Shown: positions 14,994 through 23,558 of the stretch, piece after piece | Numbering within the stretch: position 1 is the stretch's first letter | How the letters are laid out: each line of letters starts with the position of its first letter | Source: Pseudomonadota bacterium | GTDB taxonomy: Bacteria; Pseudomonadota; Alphaproteobacteria; Sphingomonadales; Sphingomonadaceae | DNA: 42,738 nucleotides | Direction: 5' to 3' | Assembly (NCBI GenBank): GCA_023387085.1 | Contig: JAEWIL010000110.1 | Span: forward strand, 1 to 42,738 | The notes under the pieces: generated by a model | Database searches by the model: none | What the model saw: the letters and a program-made list of their open reading frames with translations, nothing else | Told to the model about the DNA's origin: nothing | Translations under genes and position numbers: made by a program

Positions 14994-17042
14994 ATGACCT
15001 ATCGTCTCGGCGTCGACGTCGGCGGAACTTTCACCGACCTGTTGCTCTTCAAGGAGGATACGGGACAGTTCTGGCGTCACAAGACCCCGTCCACCCCGCA
15101 TGACAGTTCGGAAGGCATTTTGAATGGCGTGACCGCCATTTGCGAACAGGCCGGCATCACACCCGCCGATGTCGAAATCTTCCTCCACGGGACGACGGTC
15201 GCCACGAATGCCGTGCTTGAGGGCAAAGGCGCCCGCGTCGGCCTGATCGTCACTGAAGGCTATCGCCAGGTGATGCAGATCGCGCGCAGCTTCGTCCCCG
15301 GCGGTCTCGCCGGCTGGATCGTGTGGCCGAAACCGCAACCGCTCGCGGCGCTGGAGGACACGTTCGAAATCAAGGGCCGCATCATGGCCGACGGGAGCGA
15401 ACTGCGCCCGATCGACGATGCCGACATCCGCGTCCAGCTTGAAAAGCTGAAAGGCCAAGGCGTCGAGGCGATCACCGTCAGCCTGATGAACGCCTATATG
15501 AACGGCGCGCATGAGCGCCGGGTCGGCGAACTGGCGGCGGAAATCCTGCCCGGGGTTCCGGTTTCGCTCAGCCATGTCGTGCTGCCCGAAATGCAGGAAT
15601 ATGAGCGCACCCTGACCACCGTTGCCAATGCGGCGGTACGTCCGGTTGTCGGCCGCTATGTCCGAAACCTGCGCGACCGGCTGCGCGGTGCCGGAATGGC
15701 GGGCAAGCTGTCGCTGCTCCGTTCGGACGGCGGCCTGATGACCTCCGAAAAGTCGGAAGAACATCCGGTGTCGCTGCTGATGTCGGGCCCGGCGGGCGGC
15801 GTCACCGGCGCGATCTGGGTCGGCCGTAACGCGGGCATCAAGAACATCCTGACACTCGACGTCGGCGGCACCTCGACCGACGTGGCGCTGATCGAAAATC
15901 TGGAAGCGCGCCGCGTTCGCACCACCGAAGTCGGCCATCTTCAGGTCCGCGCCTCGGCGCTCGACGTCAAGACCGTGGGCGCAGGTGGCGGCTCCATCGC
16001 CTACGTCCCCGAACTCACCGGCGCGCTGCGCGTCGGCCCGCAATCGGCAGGCGCGGTTCCGGGGCCGGTTGCGTATGGCAAGGGCGGCACGCTGCCGACC
16101 GTCACCGACGCGAACGTCGTGCTCGGCTATCTGCCTGAAGCCTTGCTGGGCGGCACGTTCAATCTCGACAAGGAAGGCGCGACCAAGGCGGTGCAGACCA
16201 TCGCCGACGCGCTGGGCATCGACCTCTATGCCGCGGCCCGCGGCATCATCGACATCGCCAACGAAAATATGTTCGGCGCGCTGCGCATGATTTCGGTCCA
16301 GCAGGGCTATGACCCGCGCGACTTCGCGGTGATGGGTTTCGGCGGCGCCGGTCCGCTCCACGTCAACGCCGTCGCCCGCCTGATGGGCAGCTGGCCCGCC
16401 GTGTCTCCGGTCTCGCCGGGCGTGCTTTGCGCGCTGGGTGACGCGACCACCCGGATGCGCACCGAAACGGGGCGCAGCTTCTCGCGCCTCGCTTCGCAGA
16501 CCAGCCTCGAAGAGCTGACCGCCATTCTCCACGACATGGCGGCCCAGACGCGCAGCGAACTGGAAAGCGAAGGCATCGCGCCCGAAGATGTCACCATCCT
16601 GTTCGAAATCGACGTCCGCTATTCGGGTCAGGCGTTTGAAGTGCCGCTCGAAATCACGCTCGCCGAGCTGGAAGAAAAGGGCATCGCCGGGATCACCGAA
16701 CGGTTCGACGTCGAACATCACCGCCTGTTCACCTTCAACATGGATGCAGAGCATGAGCTGGTGAACCTGCGCGCCGTGGCGCTCGGCCAGACGCTCGATC
16801 TGCCCGCCGCCGAACTGCCCAAGGGCGACGGCAACCCTGAAGGTGCCAAGATCCGCGATCACCAGATGTGGATGGATGGCGCGATGCAGGACGGGGCGAT
16901 CTATGACCGCGCCAAGCTGCGCCAGGGGGACATCATCCCCGGCCCGGCCATCGTGATCGAAATGGACTCGACCACCCTCATCGAAACCGGATGCGTCGCC
17001 ACCGTCGACGCGGTCGGCAACATCCTCATCAACCTCGCCTGA
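14994..17042 (+). CDS. hyuA: Hydantoinase/oxoprolinase family protein, subunit A (N-methylhydantoinase A-like)
   Basis: A 682-residue ATP-binding subunit of the HyuA family. The ASKHA-fold phosphate motifs are clear: GVDVGGTFTDLLL at the N-terminus, HGTTVATNAVLEGKG near 65 and LDVGGTSTDVALI near 288. Family members hydrolyse hydantoins, 5-oxoproline or related lactams with ATP, or act as ATP-dependent carboxylases of ketones. No third acetone-carboxylase subunit or Apc-type extra subunits are found, which favours ring hydrolysis. The ATG at 14994 has AAGGA eight bases upstream. It is followed by hyuB after 22 bp and preceded by an amidohydrolase of the matching type. The symbol denotes the family, not a proven substrate. 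Confidence 0.9.
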   Translation: MTYRLGVDVGGTFTDLLLFKEDTGQFWRHKTPSTPHDSSEGILNGVTAICEQAGITPADVEIFLHGTTVATNAVLEGKGARVGLIVTEGYRQVMQIARSFVPGGLAGWIVWPKPQPLAALEDTFEIKGRIMADGSELRPIDDADIRVQLEKLKGQGVEAITVSLMNAYMNGAHERRVGELAAEILPGVPVSLSHVVLPEMQEYERTLTTVANAAVRPVVGRYVRNLRDRLRGAGMAGKLSLLRSDGGLMTSEKSEEHPVSLLMSGPAGGVTGAIWVGRNAGIKNILTLDVGGTSTDVALIENLEARRVRTTEVGHLQVRASALDVKTVGAGGGSIAYVPELTGALRVGPQSAGAVPGPVAYGKGGTLPTVTDANVVLGYLPEALLGGTFNLDKEGATKAVQTIADALGIDLYAAARGIIDIANENMFGALRMISVQQGYDPRDFAVMGFGGAGPLHVNAVARLMGSWPAVSPVSPGVLCALGDATTRMRTETGRSFSRLASQTSLEELTAILHDMAAQTRSELESEGIAPEDVTILFEIDVRYSGQAFEVPLEITLAELEEKGIAGITERFDVEHHRLFTFNMDAEHELVNLRAVALGQTLDLPAAELPKGDGNPEGAKIRDHQMWMDGAMQDGAIYDRAKLRQGDIIPGPAIVIEMDSTTLIETGCVATVDAVGNILINLA

Positions 17043-17064
17043 TCCGAAAAGGAGGACTCACACC

Positions 17065-18936
17065 ATGCCCGCACGGATCATCCAGACCAACGACGCGCCC
17101 TTCGACAAGGTCGCCATCGATCCCGTCACCCTCGACATCATCGAAAACGCGCTGCGCAACGCGCGCGTCGAGATGGATGCCACGCTTGTCCGCACCGCCA
17201 TGTCGCCCGGCATTCGCGAACAGGGCGACGCCTTTCCGCTGATCGCCGACCATGAGGGCCGGATGATCGTCGGCCAGTTCGGCAGCTTCATCGGCGGCTT
17301 CCTCCGCGGCTATGACGGCACGATCGAGGAAGGCGACATGTTCCTTCTGTCCGACCCCTATTCGGTCGAAGGCGCGATCAGCCACTCGAACGACTGGCTC
17401 GTGCTGCTGCCCGTGTTCAAGGACGGGCGCCTGCTCGCCTATACTGCGATGTTCGGCCACCAGAGCGACATTGGCGGCATGGTTCCGGGGTCGATGCCGA
17501 TCCACGCGACCAACATCTTCCAGGAAGGCGTCCGCATCCCCCCCGTCAAGATCTACAGCAAGGGCGTCTATAACGCCGACGTGGTCAAGCTGGTGCTGCA
17601 CCAGTCGCGCACCCCGCAATGGTGCGCCGCCGACCTCAACGCGCTGGTCGCATCGTGCCGCGTCGCGGCGCGCCGCATCGACGAAATGGCCGATCGCTTT
17701 GGCATCGACACCTATACCTCGGCGACCGGCGAGCTTCTTGCGCGCAACTATCGCGCGATGAAGACGCTGCTCGGTCAGGCGATTTCGGAAGAGAAGGTCA
17801 GCTTCACCGACTATCTTTGCGACGACGGCATGGGCTTTGGCCCCTATGCGCTGAAATGCACCATGTGGCGCGAGGGCGAGAAGGTCATCCTCGACTTCGA
17901 CGGCACCGACCCGCAGTCAATCGCGTCGATCAACTTCTACATGAACGAGAACATGTTCAAGATGTTCTTCGGCATCTACATGATCATGGTCTTCGATCCG
18001 CAGATCATGGTCAATGACGGCTTCTACGATCTGATCGACGTCCGCATTCCCGAAGGCTCGCTGCTCAAGCCGAAATTCCCCGCCGCGCTGTCGGGCCGCA
18101 CCCACGCGCTGGGCCGCATCTTCGACATCCTGGGCGGTCTGCTCGGTCAGAAGACGCCGGAATTCCTCAACGCAGCCGGCTTCTCGTCATCGCCGCACCT
18201 TTTCTATGCCGGCACCGACAAGAAGGGCGAATGGTTCCAGCTGTTCCAGATCGGCTTCGGCGGCATCCCCGGCCGTCCGATGGGCGACGGTCCCGATGGT
18301 CACTCGCTGTGGCCGGGCTTCACCAACGTGCCGAACGAGTTTCTGGAACGCTATTTCCCGCTGGTGATCGAACGCTATGAGACCGTCGCCGACTCCGGCG
18401 GCGCGGGCCTCAACCGCGGCGGCAACGGCATCATCATGTCGTACCGTTTCCTCGAGCCCGGCGTGATCGCGCTGCACGACGACCGCTGGTTCGTGCCGCC
18501 GTGGGGCGTCAATGGCGGCAAGCCGGGCGCCCGCGCCCGCAAGCTGCTCGACAAGGCCGACGGCACGCAGATCGTCCTCGGCAATAAGGTCGAAGATGTG
18601 AAGGTCGAAGCGAACGACGTCCTCCACTTCATTACCTGGGGCGGCGGTGGCTGGGGCGACCCGCTCGAACGCGATCCCGAAATCGTGGCCAAGGAAATCG
18701 TCCAGGGTCTCGTTACCGTCGAAGGCGCGCGCGCTTATGGCGTCGTGATCGCGGAGGACGGCTCCGTCGATACCGCGGCAACCGAAGCATTGCGCGCCCA
18801 GATCCGCGCCGAACGCCCCGAACTCGGCGTGTTCGACTTCGGCCCCGACATCGAAGCCCTGCGCGCCAATTGCGAGGCGGAAACCGGGCTTCCCGCCCCG
18901 ACCCAGCCCCGTTGGACGCACCAGCAAGCATCGTAA
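17065..18936 (+). CDS. hyuB: Hydantoinase/oxoprolinase family protein, subunit B (N-methylhydantoinase B-like)
   Basis: A 623-residue HyuB-family subunit that forms the complex with HyuA and holds the substrate site. Typical features are DPVTLDIIENALRNARVEMD near the N-terminus (about 14-34), EGDMFLLSDPY near 89, and the glycine-rich end block GGAGLNRGG and GGGGWGDPLERDP near 530. Its start has a strong AAGGAGG ribosome site, so this long protein is probably made in amounts matching HyuA. It ends 10 bp before the CoA-transferase. The metal ligands and substrate pocket cannot be assigned from sequence alone. Confidence 0.9.
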   Translation: MPARIIQTNDAPFDKVAIDPVTLDIIENALRNARVEMDATLVRTAMSPGIREQGDAFPLIADHEGRMIVGQFGSFIGGFLRGYDGTIEEGDMFLLSDPYSVEGAISHSNDWLVLLPVFKDGRLLAYTAMFGHQSDIGGMVPGSMPIHATNIFQEGVRIPPVKIYSKGVYNADVVKLVLHQSRTPQWCAADLNALVASCRVAARRIDEMADRFGIDTYTSATGELLARNYRAMKTLLGQAISEEKVSFTDYLCDDGMGFGPYALKCTMWREGEKVILDFDGTDPQSIASINFYMNENMFKMFFGIYMIMVFDPQIMVNDGFYDLIDVRIPEGSLLKPKFPAALSGRTHALGRIFDILGGLLGQKTPEFLNAAGFSSSPHLFYAGTDKKGEWFQLFQIGFGGIPGRPMGDGPDGHSLWPGFTNVPNEFLERYFPLVIERYETVADSGGAGLNRGGNGIIMSYRFLEPGVIALHDDRWFVPPWGVNGGKPGARARKLLDKADGTQIVLGNKVEDVKVEANDVLHFITWGGGGWGDPLERDPEIVAKEIVQGLVTVEGARAYGVVIAEDGSVDTAATEALRAQIRAERPELGVFDFGPDIEALRANCEAETGLPAPTQPRWTHQQAS

Positions 18937-18946
18937 GGAAAATCTC

Positions 18947-20161
18947 GTGACGGATAACACAAACCAAGGCGCGCTGAAGGACATTCGCGTCGTCGAACTC
19001 GGCCAGCTGATCGCCGGTCCCTTCTGCGGCCAGCTGCTCGGCGACATGGGCGCGGAAATCATCAAGGTCGAACCGCCCGTCATCGACGGCAAGGGCGGCG
19101 GCGACCCGATGCGCAACTGGGGCCACGGCGAAGCCAAGCTGTGGTGGGAAGTCGTGTCGCGCAACAAAAAGAGCGTCACCGCCAACCTGCGCATTCCCGA
19201 AGGCCAGGAAATCGTCCGCCGCCTGATCAAGGATGCGGATATTCTGATCGAGAATTTCAAGCCCGGCACGATGGAAAAATGGGGCCTTGGCCCCGCCGCG
19301 CTGCACGCGATCAATCCGCGCCTGATCATCGTCCGCGTCTCCGGCTACGGCCAGTCCGGCCCCTATTCGAGCCGTGCGGGCTTCGGCGGCATCGGCGAAG
19401 CGATGGGCGGCTGGCGTTACATCGTCGGCGATCCCGATCGTGCACCGAGCCGTATGGGCGTGTCGATCGGCGACAGCCTGGCCGCCACCTATGGCTGCCT
19501 TGGCGCGCTGGCAGCGCTCCACGCTCGCGAAAAAACCGGCAAGGGTCAGGTCGTCGACAGCGCGCTTTATGAAGCCGTGCTGCAGGTCATGGAAAGCCTC
19601 GTCCCCGAATATATGGTGTCGCAGCACATCCGCACGCGCACCGGGTCGATCCTCGAAGGCGTGTCGCCGTCGAACGTCTATCCGTGCAGCGATGGCGAAT
19701 ATCTGATCGGCGCCAATCAGGACGCCGTCTTCGGCCGCCTGTGCGACGCGATGGGCCGCCCCGATCTGGCAAAGAACGAGCGTTACGCCACCCACATCGC
19801 CCGCGCGCGCAATCTGCGCGAGCTCGACGAGATTATCGCCGAATGGACCAAGACGCTGGCCGTCGAGGAACTCGAAGCGCTGATGATCAAGCACAGCGTC
19901 CCGGCCGGCAAAATCTATCGCGCGCCCGAAATGCTCGAAGACCCCCACTTTGCCGCCCGCGAAGCGCTGGTCGAGGTCGAAACGCCCAAATGGGGCAAGT
20001 TCAAGATGCAGAATGCGTTTCCGAAACTGTCGAACACCCCGTCGAGCATCCGCAGCGTCGCGCCGACCGAAATCGGCCAGCACAATGACGAAATCTACCG
20101 CGGCGTGCTGGGCATGAACGACGCGGAGATCGCCGCGCTCAAGGACGCCAGGGCGATATGA
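18947..20161 (+). CDS. Class III (CaiB/BaiF family) CoA-transferase
   Basis: A 404-residue family III CoA-transferase that would move CoA from a donor such as succinyl-CoA to a carboxylic acid. The catalytic aspartate is D176 (MGVSIGDSLAAT), and the N-terminal VVELGQLIAGPFCGQLLGDM and IENFKPGTMEKWGLG blocks are typical of the family. Start is GTG 18947, with AAGGAAA upstream. The stop overlaps leuC-like 2 by ATGA. With an HMG-CoA-lyase-like enzyme in the same operon, the parsimonious role is activation of a hydroxy diacid (for example a citramalate-like acid) before C-C cleavage, as for succinyl-CoA:citramalate CoA-transferases; this is inference from the family. Confidence 0.9.
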   Translation: MTDNTNQGALKDIRVVELGQLIAGPFCGQLLGDMGAEIIKVEPPVIDGKGGGDPMRNWGHGEAKLWWEVVSRNKKSVTANLRIPEGQEIVRRLIKDADILIENFKPGTMEKWGLGPAALHAINPRLIIVRVSGYGQSGPYSSRAGFGGIGEAMGGWRYIVGDPDRAPSRMGVSIGDSLAATYGCLGALAALHAREKTGKGQVVDSALYEAVLQVMESLVPEYMVSQHIRTRTGSILEGVSPSNVYPCSDGEYLIGANQDAVFGRLCDAMGRPDLAKNERYATHIARARNLRELDEIIAEWTKTLAVEELEALMIKHSVPAGKIYRAPEMLEDPHFAAREALVEVETPKWGKFKMQNAFPKLSNTPSSIRSVAPTEIGQHNDEIYRGVLGMNDAEIAALKDARAI

Positions 20162-21594
20162 CGACCGCGCCGCGCACGCTCTATCAAAAGATCTGGGATG
20201 CCCATGTCGTCGAACGGCGCGACGACGGTACCTGCCTGATCTATATCGACCGCCATCTGGTGCACGAGGTGACCAGCGCGCAGGCTTTCGAGGGGCTGCG
20301 CGTCGCGGGTCGCCGCGTGCGGCGTCCCGACCTGACGCTGGCTGTTCCCGACCATAATCTGCCGACCACGGCGCGCCGCGCCGCCGCCGGCAACCGCGTG
20401 CCGATCGAGGATGGTGACAGCGCAGCCCAACTGGCCGCGCTCGAAGCCAATGCCGCCGAATTCGGTGTCCCCTATATCGGTGATGCCGACCTCAATCAGG
20501 GCATCGTCCATGTCGTCGGTCCCGAACAGGGCTTCACTCTGCCCGGCACCACCGTGGTCTGCGGCGACAGTCACACCTCGTCGCACGGCGCGCTGGGCGC
20601 GTTGGGCTTCGGTATCGGCACCTCGGAGGTCGAGCATGTTCTGGCCACCCAGACGCTGCTCCTCAAACAGTCGAAGACCATGGAAGTCCGGCTGGAGGGC
20701 GAGCTTGCGCCCGGCGTGAGTCCCAAGGATGTCGCGCTGGCCATCGTCGGCCATCTCGGCGCCGGGGGGGGCACCGCCCATGTCATCGAATATCGCGGCC
20801 AATGCCTGTCGGACATGTCGATCGAAGGGCGTCTGACCATCGCGAACATGTCGATCGAGGCCGGCGCGCGCTCGGGACTCTTCGCACCCGACGAAAAGAC
20901 CTTCGCCTATGTAAAGGGCCGCGCGATGGCGCCCGACGGGGCCGACTGGGACCGCGAACTCGCGCGTTGGCGCGACCTCCATACCGATGACGGCGCTAAA
21001 TTCGACACCTCCATCGTGATCGATGCGTCGACCATCCGTCCGAATGTGACATGGGGTACCAGCCCGGAAGATGTGGTGCCCATCGACGCCGTCGTGCCCG
21101 ATCCGGAAAGCTTCACCCAAGCGTCGCGCCGCGAAGCGGCGGCAAAGGCACTCGACTATATGGGCCTGACCGCGGGGCAGCGCATGCAGGACGTCGCCAT
21201 CCAGCACATCTTCATCGGTAGCTGCACCAACAGCCGCATCGAAGATCTGCGAGCGGCCGCGGACGTGCTGAAGGGCCGCAAGCTTGCCGATGGCATCAAG
21301 CAGGCGCTGATCGTGCCGGGGTCGGGCCTCGTCAAACAACAGGCGGAAGCGGAGGGCCTTGCAAAAATCTTTGTCGATGCCGGCTTTGAGTGGCGCGAGC
21401 CGGGCTGTTCGGCCTGTCTCGGCATGAACCCGGACAAGGTGCCGGCGGGGGAACATTGCGCCTCGACCAGCAACCGCAACTTCATGGGGCGGCAGGGGCC
21501 GGGCGCACGCACGCACCTTGTCTCGCCCGCGATGGCTGCTGCAGCCGCCGTCACCGGTCGCCTGACCGACGTTCGCGAACTGATGGAAGCTTGA
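20158..21594 (+). CDS. LeuC-like hydratase large subunit 2 (aconitase superfamily)
   Basis: A 478-residue LeuC homologue, closer to canonical than copy 1. It has TLYQKIWDAHVV, YIDRHLVHEVTSAQAF, CGDSHTSSHGALG, GSCTNSRIEDLR and the second cysteine pair in PGCSACLGMN, so the [4Fe-4S] cluster is expected. It overlaps the CoA-transferase stop (ATGA) and is followed after 2 bp by its LeuD-like partner. A second complete LeuCD pair in the same operon argues for two hydration/dehydration steps or substrates. It could also serve leucine synthesis if the genome lacks another leuCD, which the window cannot show. Confidence 0.88.
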   Translation: MTTAPRTLYQKIWDAHVVERRDDGTCLIYIDRHLVHEVTSAQAFEGLRVAGRRVRRPDLTLAVPDHNLPTTARRAAAGNRVPIEDGDSAAQLAALEANAAEFGVPYIGDADLNQGIVHVVGPEQGFTLPGTTVVCGDSHTSSHGALGALGFGIGTSEVEHVLATQTLLLKQSKTMEVRLEGELAPGVSPKDVALAIVGHLGAGGGTAHVIEYRGQCLSDMSIEGRLTIANMSIEAGARSGLFAPDEKTFAYVKGRAMAPDGADWDRELARWRDLHTDDGAKFDTSIVIDASTIRPNVTWGTSPEDVVPIDAVVPDPESFTQASRREAAAKALDYMGLTAGQRMQDVAIQHIFIGSCTNSRIEDLRAAADVLKGRKLADGIKQALIVPGSGLVKQQAEAEGLAKIFVDAGFEWREPGCSACLGMNPDKVPAGEHCASTSNRNFMGRQGPGARTHLVSPAMAAAAAVTGRLTDVRELMEA

Positions 21595-21596
21595 CC

Positions 21597-22196
21597 ATGG
21601 CCCAACCCCTCACCCACATCTCGGGCAAGGCCTATCCGTTCGGGATGAAGAATTGCGACACCGATGTGATCATCGGCGCCGAATGGCTGAAGACGATCAG
21701 CCGTCAGGGCCTGGGTCGCGGCGCCTTCGAAAGTCTGCGCACGGATCCCGCGCATATTCTGAACGACCCAGCTTTTGCGGGCAGCCCGATCCTGATCGCC
21801 GGCGACAATTTCGGTTGCGGGTCGAGCCGCGAACATGCTGCGTGGGCACTCAGCGATTTCGGTATCAAGGCCGTCGTGGCACCCAGCTTTTCAGACATTT
21901 TTGCTAGCAATGCCTTCAAAAACGGCATCCTCACCATCTGCCTTCCGCAGGCGACGATCGAGGGTCTGATGGAGGCCGCGCGGCGCGGGACGATCGATAT
22001 CGATGTGGCCGCACAGCAATTGACCACATCGGCCGGAGGGTGCTTCCGCTTCGCGCTCGATCCGTTCCGCAAGCATTGCCTTTTGAACGGCCTCGACGAA
22101 ATCGGACTCACGCTCGGGAGCGCCGACCGGATTCGAGCCCACGAGACCGGCGCGCGCCGTCCGCCTCTCCCCCGCCCTCTCGCGGTTCGCGACTGA
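21597..22196 (+). CDS. LeuD-like hydratase small subunit 2
   Basis: A 199-residue LeuD-type swivel subunit with the canonical GCGSSREHAAWAL block, SDIFASNAFKNGIL, and RKHCLLNGLDEIGLTL. It pairs with the LeuC-like protein 2 bp upstream. The last 20 residues are proline/arginine-rich (RRPPLPRPL) and unlike the usual short acidic/polar end. The following 280 bp are atypical, so the tail may have been changed by a junction event. This is the last gene of the 14.5-kb operon; no clear hairpin terminator follows it. Confidence 0.88.
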   Translation: MAQPLTHISGKAYPFGMKNCDTDVIIGAEWLKTISRQGLGRGAFESLRTDPAHILNDPAFAGSPILIAGDNFGCGSSREHAAWALSDFGIKAVVAPSFSDIFASNAFKNGILTICLPQATIEGLMEAARRGTIDIDVAAQQLTTSAGGCFRFALDPFRKHCLLNGLDEIGLTLGSADRIRAHETGARRPPLPRPLAVRD

Positions 22197-22363
22197 CGAA
22201 CACAATTTGCGACCTCTTGATCGGACGGTAGATCGCCACCTGCCTTGCGGAAGCGGGCGTGCGTCTGTGACGGCAATCAAGTTCTTCTGGAGCAGTCGCG
22301 GGCCGCAGCAAGCGAACGGCCGCTTCCCGGCCCACCCCGATTGACACTGAACAAGGAAGGTGA

Positions 22364-22400
22364 TGGATATTGGCGGTCGAAAATGGGCCCCAAAATTCCT
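22364..22400. mobile_element. Possible remnant of an IS21-type insertion-sequence end in the cluster/core junction
   Basis: Within the 283-bp gap 22197-22479 the stretch around TTGGCGGTCGAAAATGGG, followed by an A/T-rich run (AAAATTCCTTTTTGTTTT), resembles the terminal repeats of IS21-family elements as I remember them. No transposase or second end is present in the window. The rest of the gap shows no gene, tRNA or terminator. The assignment is memory-based and weak; what is directly seen is a sharp local drop in G+C at the border of the catabolic cluster. Confidence 0.3.
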
Positions 22401-22479
22401 TTTTGTTTTCGCATTTAAAGCGCAGGCAACAATCGAGTGAGAATGACCTGACGGCCAAAACGATAAGCGAGTCGAAGTC

Positions 22480-22959
22480 ATGGACAGGATCGAAACCGAA
22501 GCCTCCGGCGGCTGCCAGTGCGGCGCGGTGCGCTGGCATGTCACCGCGGTGCTCGACACCTCGCACATCTGCCATTGCCGCATGTGCCAGAAAGCCACTG
22601 GCAATTTCTTTGCCGCACTGATCGGTGTTCCACGCGACGCGATCACGTGGACGCGCGGAAGCCCCGCGACCTTCGCCAGTTCGGACAAGGCCGCGCGCGG
22701 TTTTTGCCCCACATGCGGCACACCGCTCACCTATGATTATCACGAGAGCAAACACATCAACCTGACGACGGGGTCGTTCGACGAACCTGGACGGTTCCAG
22801 CCCAAGGTTCAGTTCGGCCTGGAGGCCCGGCTTCCCGTTTTCGAGGATCTGCCGCTGAAGGCGGAGGGCACGACCGAAGATACGATGGCCGCCCATGTCG
22901 GCGCGATCAGGGCGAGCAACTACCAACACCCCGATCACGATACCGACAACTGGCCGTGA
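22480..22959 (+). CDS. GFA-family (CENP-V/GFA domain) zinc protein
   Basis: A 159-residue protein of the glutathione-dependent formaldehyde-activating enzyme (GFA) family. The zinc-ligand cysteines are in order: GGCQCG (C12, C14), CHCRMC (C31, C33, C36) and FCPTCGTPL (C76, C79). Most family members are of unknown function, and the sequence does not show formaldehyde activity. The ATG at 22480 has only a weak ribosome site (AAGT). It is convergent with ogt, with 12 bp between the stops. First gene outside the catabolic cluster. Confidence 0.88.
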   Translation: MDRIETEASGGCQCGAVRWHVTAVLDTSHICHCRMCQKATGNFFAALIGVPRDAITWTRGSPATFASSDKAARGFCPTCGTPLTYDYHESKHINLTTGSFDEPGRFQPKVQFGLEARLPVFEDLPLKAEGTTEDTMAAHVGAIRASNYQHPDHDTDNWP

Positions 22960-22971
22960 TAAGTACGCGGC

Positions 22972-23448
22972 CTATTGCTCAAGCTGCAGCAGATAGTGTT
23001 TCGCGTCGAGCCCGCCGGCAAAGCCGGTGAGCTTGCCGGTCGATCCGACTACGCGATGGCACGGGGCGATGATCGAGATCGGGTTGCGACCATTGGCGGC
23101 GCCGACGGCCCGCGAGGCGCTCGGCTTGCCGACCTGCCGCGCGATCTCGCCATAGCTGCGCGTCTCGCCGAACGGGATGGTGAGCAACGCGCGCCACACG
23201 CTTTTCTGGAAATCGCTGCCCGCAAAGGACAGCGGCACGTCGAACATCCGCCGCTTGCCTGCAAAATATTCGCCGAGCTGGCGTTCGGTTTCTACCAATA
23301 TCGGATGATGGGGATCGGCAACCAACGGGCCCAGACGGACGCGGCCCGGCCGGTCGTTTTCCCACAGGATCGCCGCGAGCCCCCTGGCGTCAGCGACGAG
23401 CGTCAATTCGCCGACCGGCGACCAGATGGTTTTGCAATAATGCGTCAT
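22972..23448 (-). CDS. ogt: Methylated-DNA-[protein]-cysteine S-methyltransferase
   Basis: A 158-residue suicidal DNA repair protein that transfers the methyl group from O6-methylguanine (and O4-methylthymine) to its own cysteine. The acceptor is C130 in IIAPCHRVVGS, with the helix-turn-helix/arginine-finger region RSYGEIARQVG...RAVGAANGRNP before it. ATG 23448 has an AGGA ribosome site and gives the usual length; an upstream in-frame ATG would add 40 unrelated residues. It has no Ada N-terminal domain, so it is the constitutive Ogt type. It is divergent from purT across 110 bp. Confidence 0.94.
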   Translation of the reverse strand: MTHYCKTIWSPVGELTLVADARGLAAILWENDRPGRVRLGPLVADPHHPILVETERQLGEYFAGKRRMFDVPLSFAGSDFQKSVWRALLTIPFGETRSYGEIARQVGKPSASRAVGAANGRNPISIIAPCHRVVGSTGKLTGFAGGLDAKHYLLQLEQ

Positions 23449-23558
23449 GGATTCGATCCTGTCATTCACTGTCGCGCTTTGTCGATGAGCTTTATATGGC
23501 GAGGGTAGCGCGGCGACGCGTCCCGAATCTTGCGCCCAACCCCGACGGAAAGACTGCC

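Noticed and set aside
14979..16862. A 627-codon minus-strand frame opposite hyuA.
   Set aside because: hyuA has clear family motifs; the opposite frame has biased composition and no recognisable domain.
13427..18936. Creatinine/N-methylhydantoin degradation.
   Set aside because: HyuAB and a CSHase-like enzyme are present, but there is no creatinine deaminase or sarcosine oxidase, and the other operon genes do not fit.
14994..18936. Acetone or acetophenone carboxylase.
   Set aside because: No small gamma subunit of acetone carboxylase and no additional Apc subunits were found near hyuAB.
20158..22196. Assignment of the second LeuCD pair as the leucine-biosynthetic isopropylmalate isomerase.
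   Set aside because: Its residues are near canonical, but no leuA or leuB adjoins and it is the end of a catabolic operon. Left open, not asserted.
22197..22479. A tRNA gene or integration (att) site at the cluster boundary.
   Set aside because: No cloverleaf-forming sequence or direct repeat was found in the gap.
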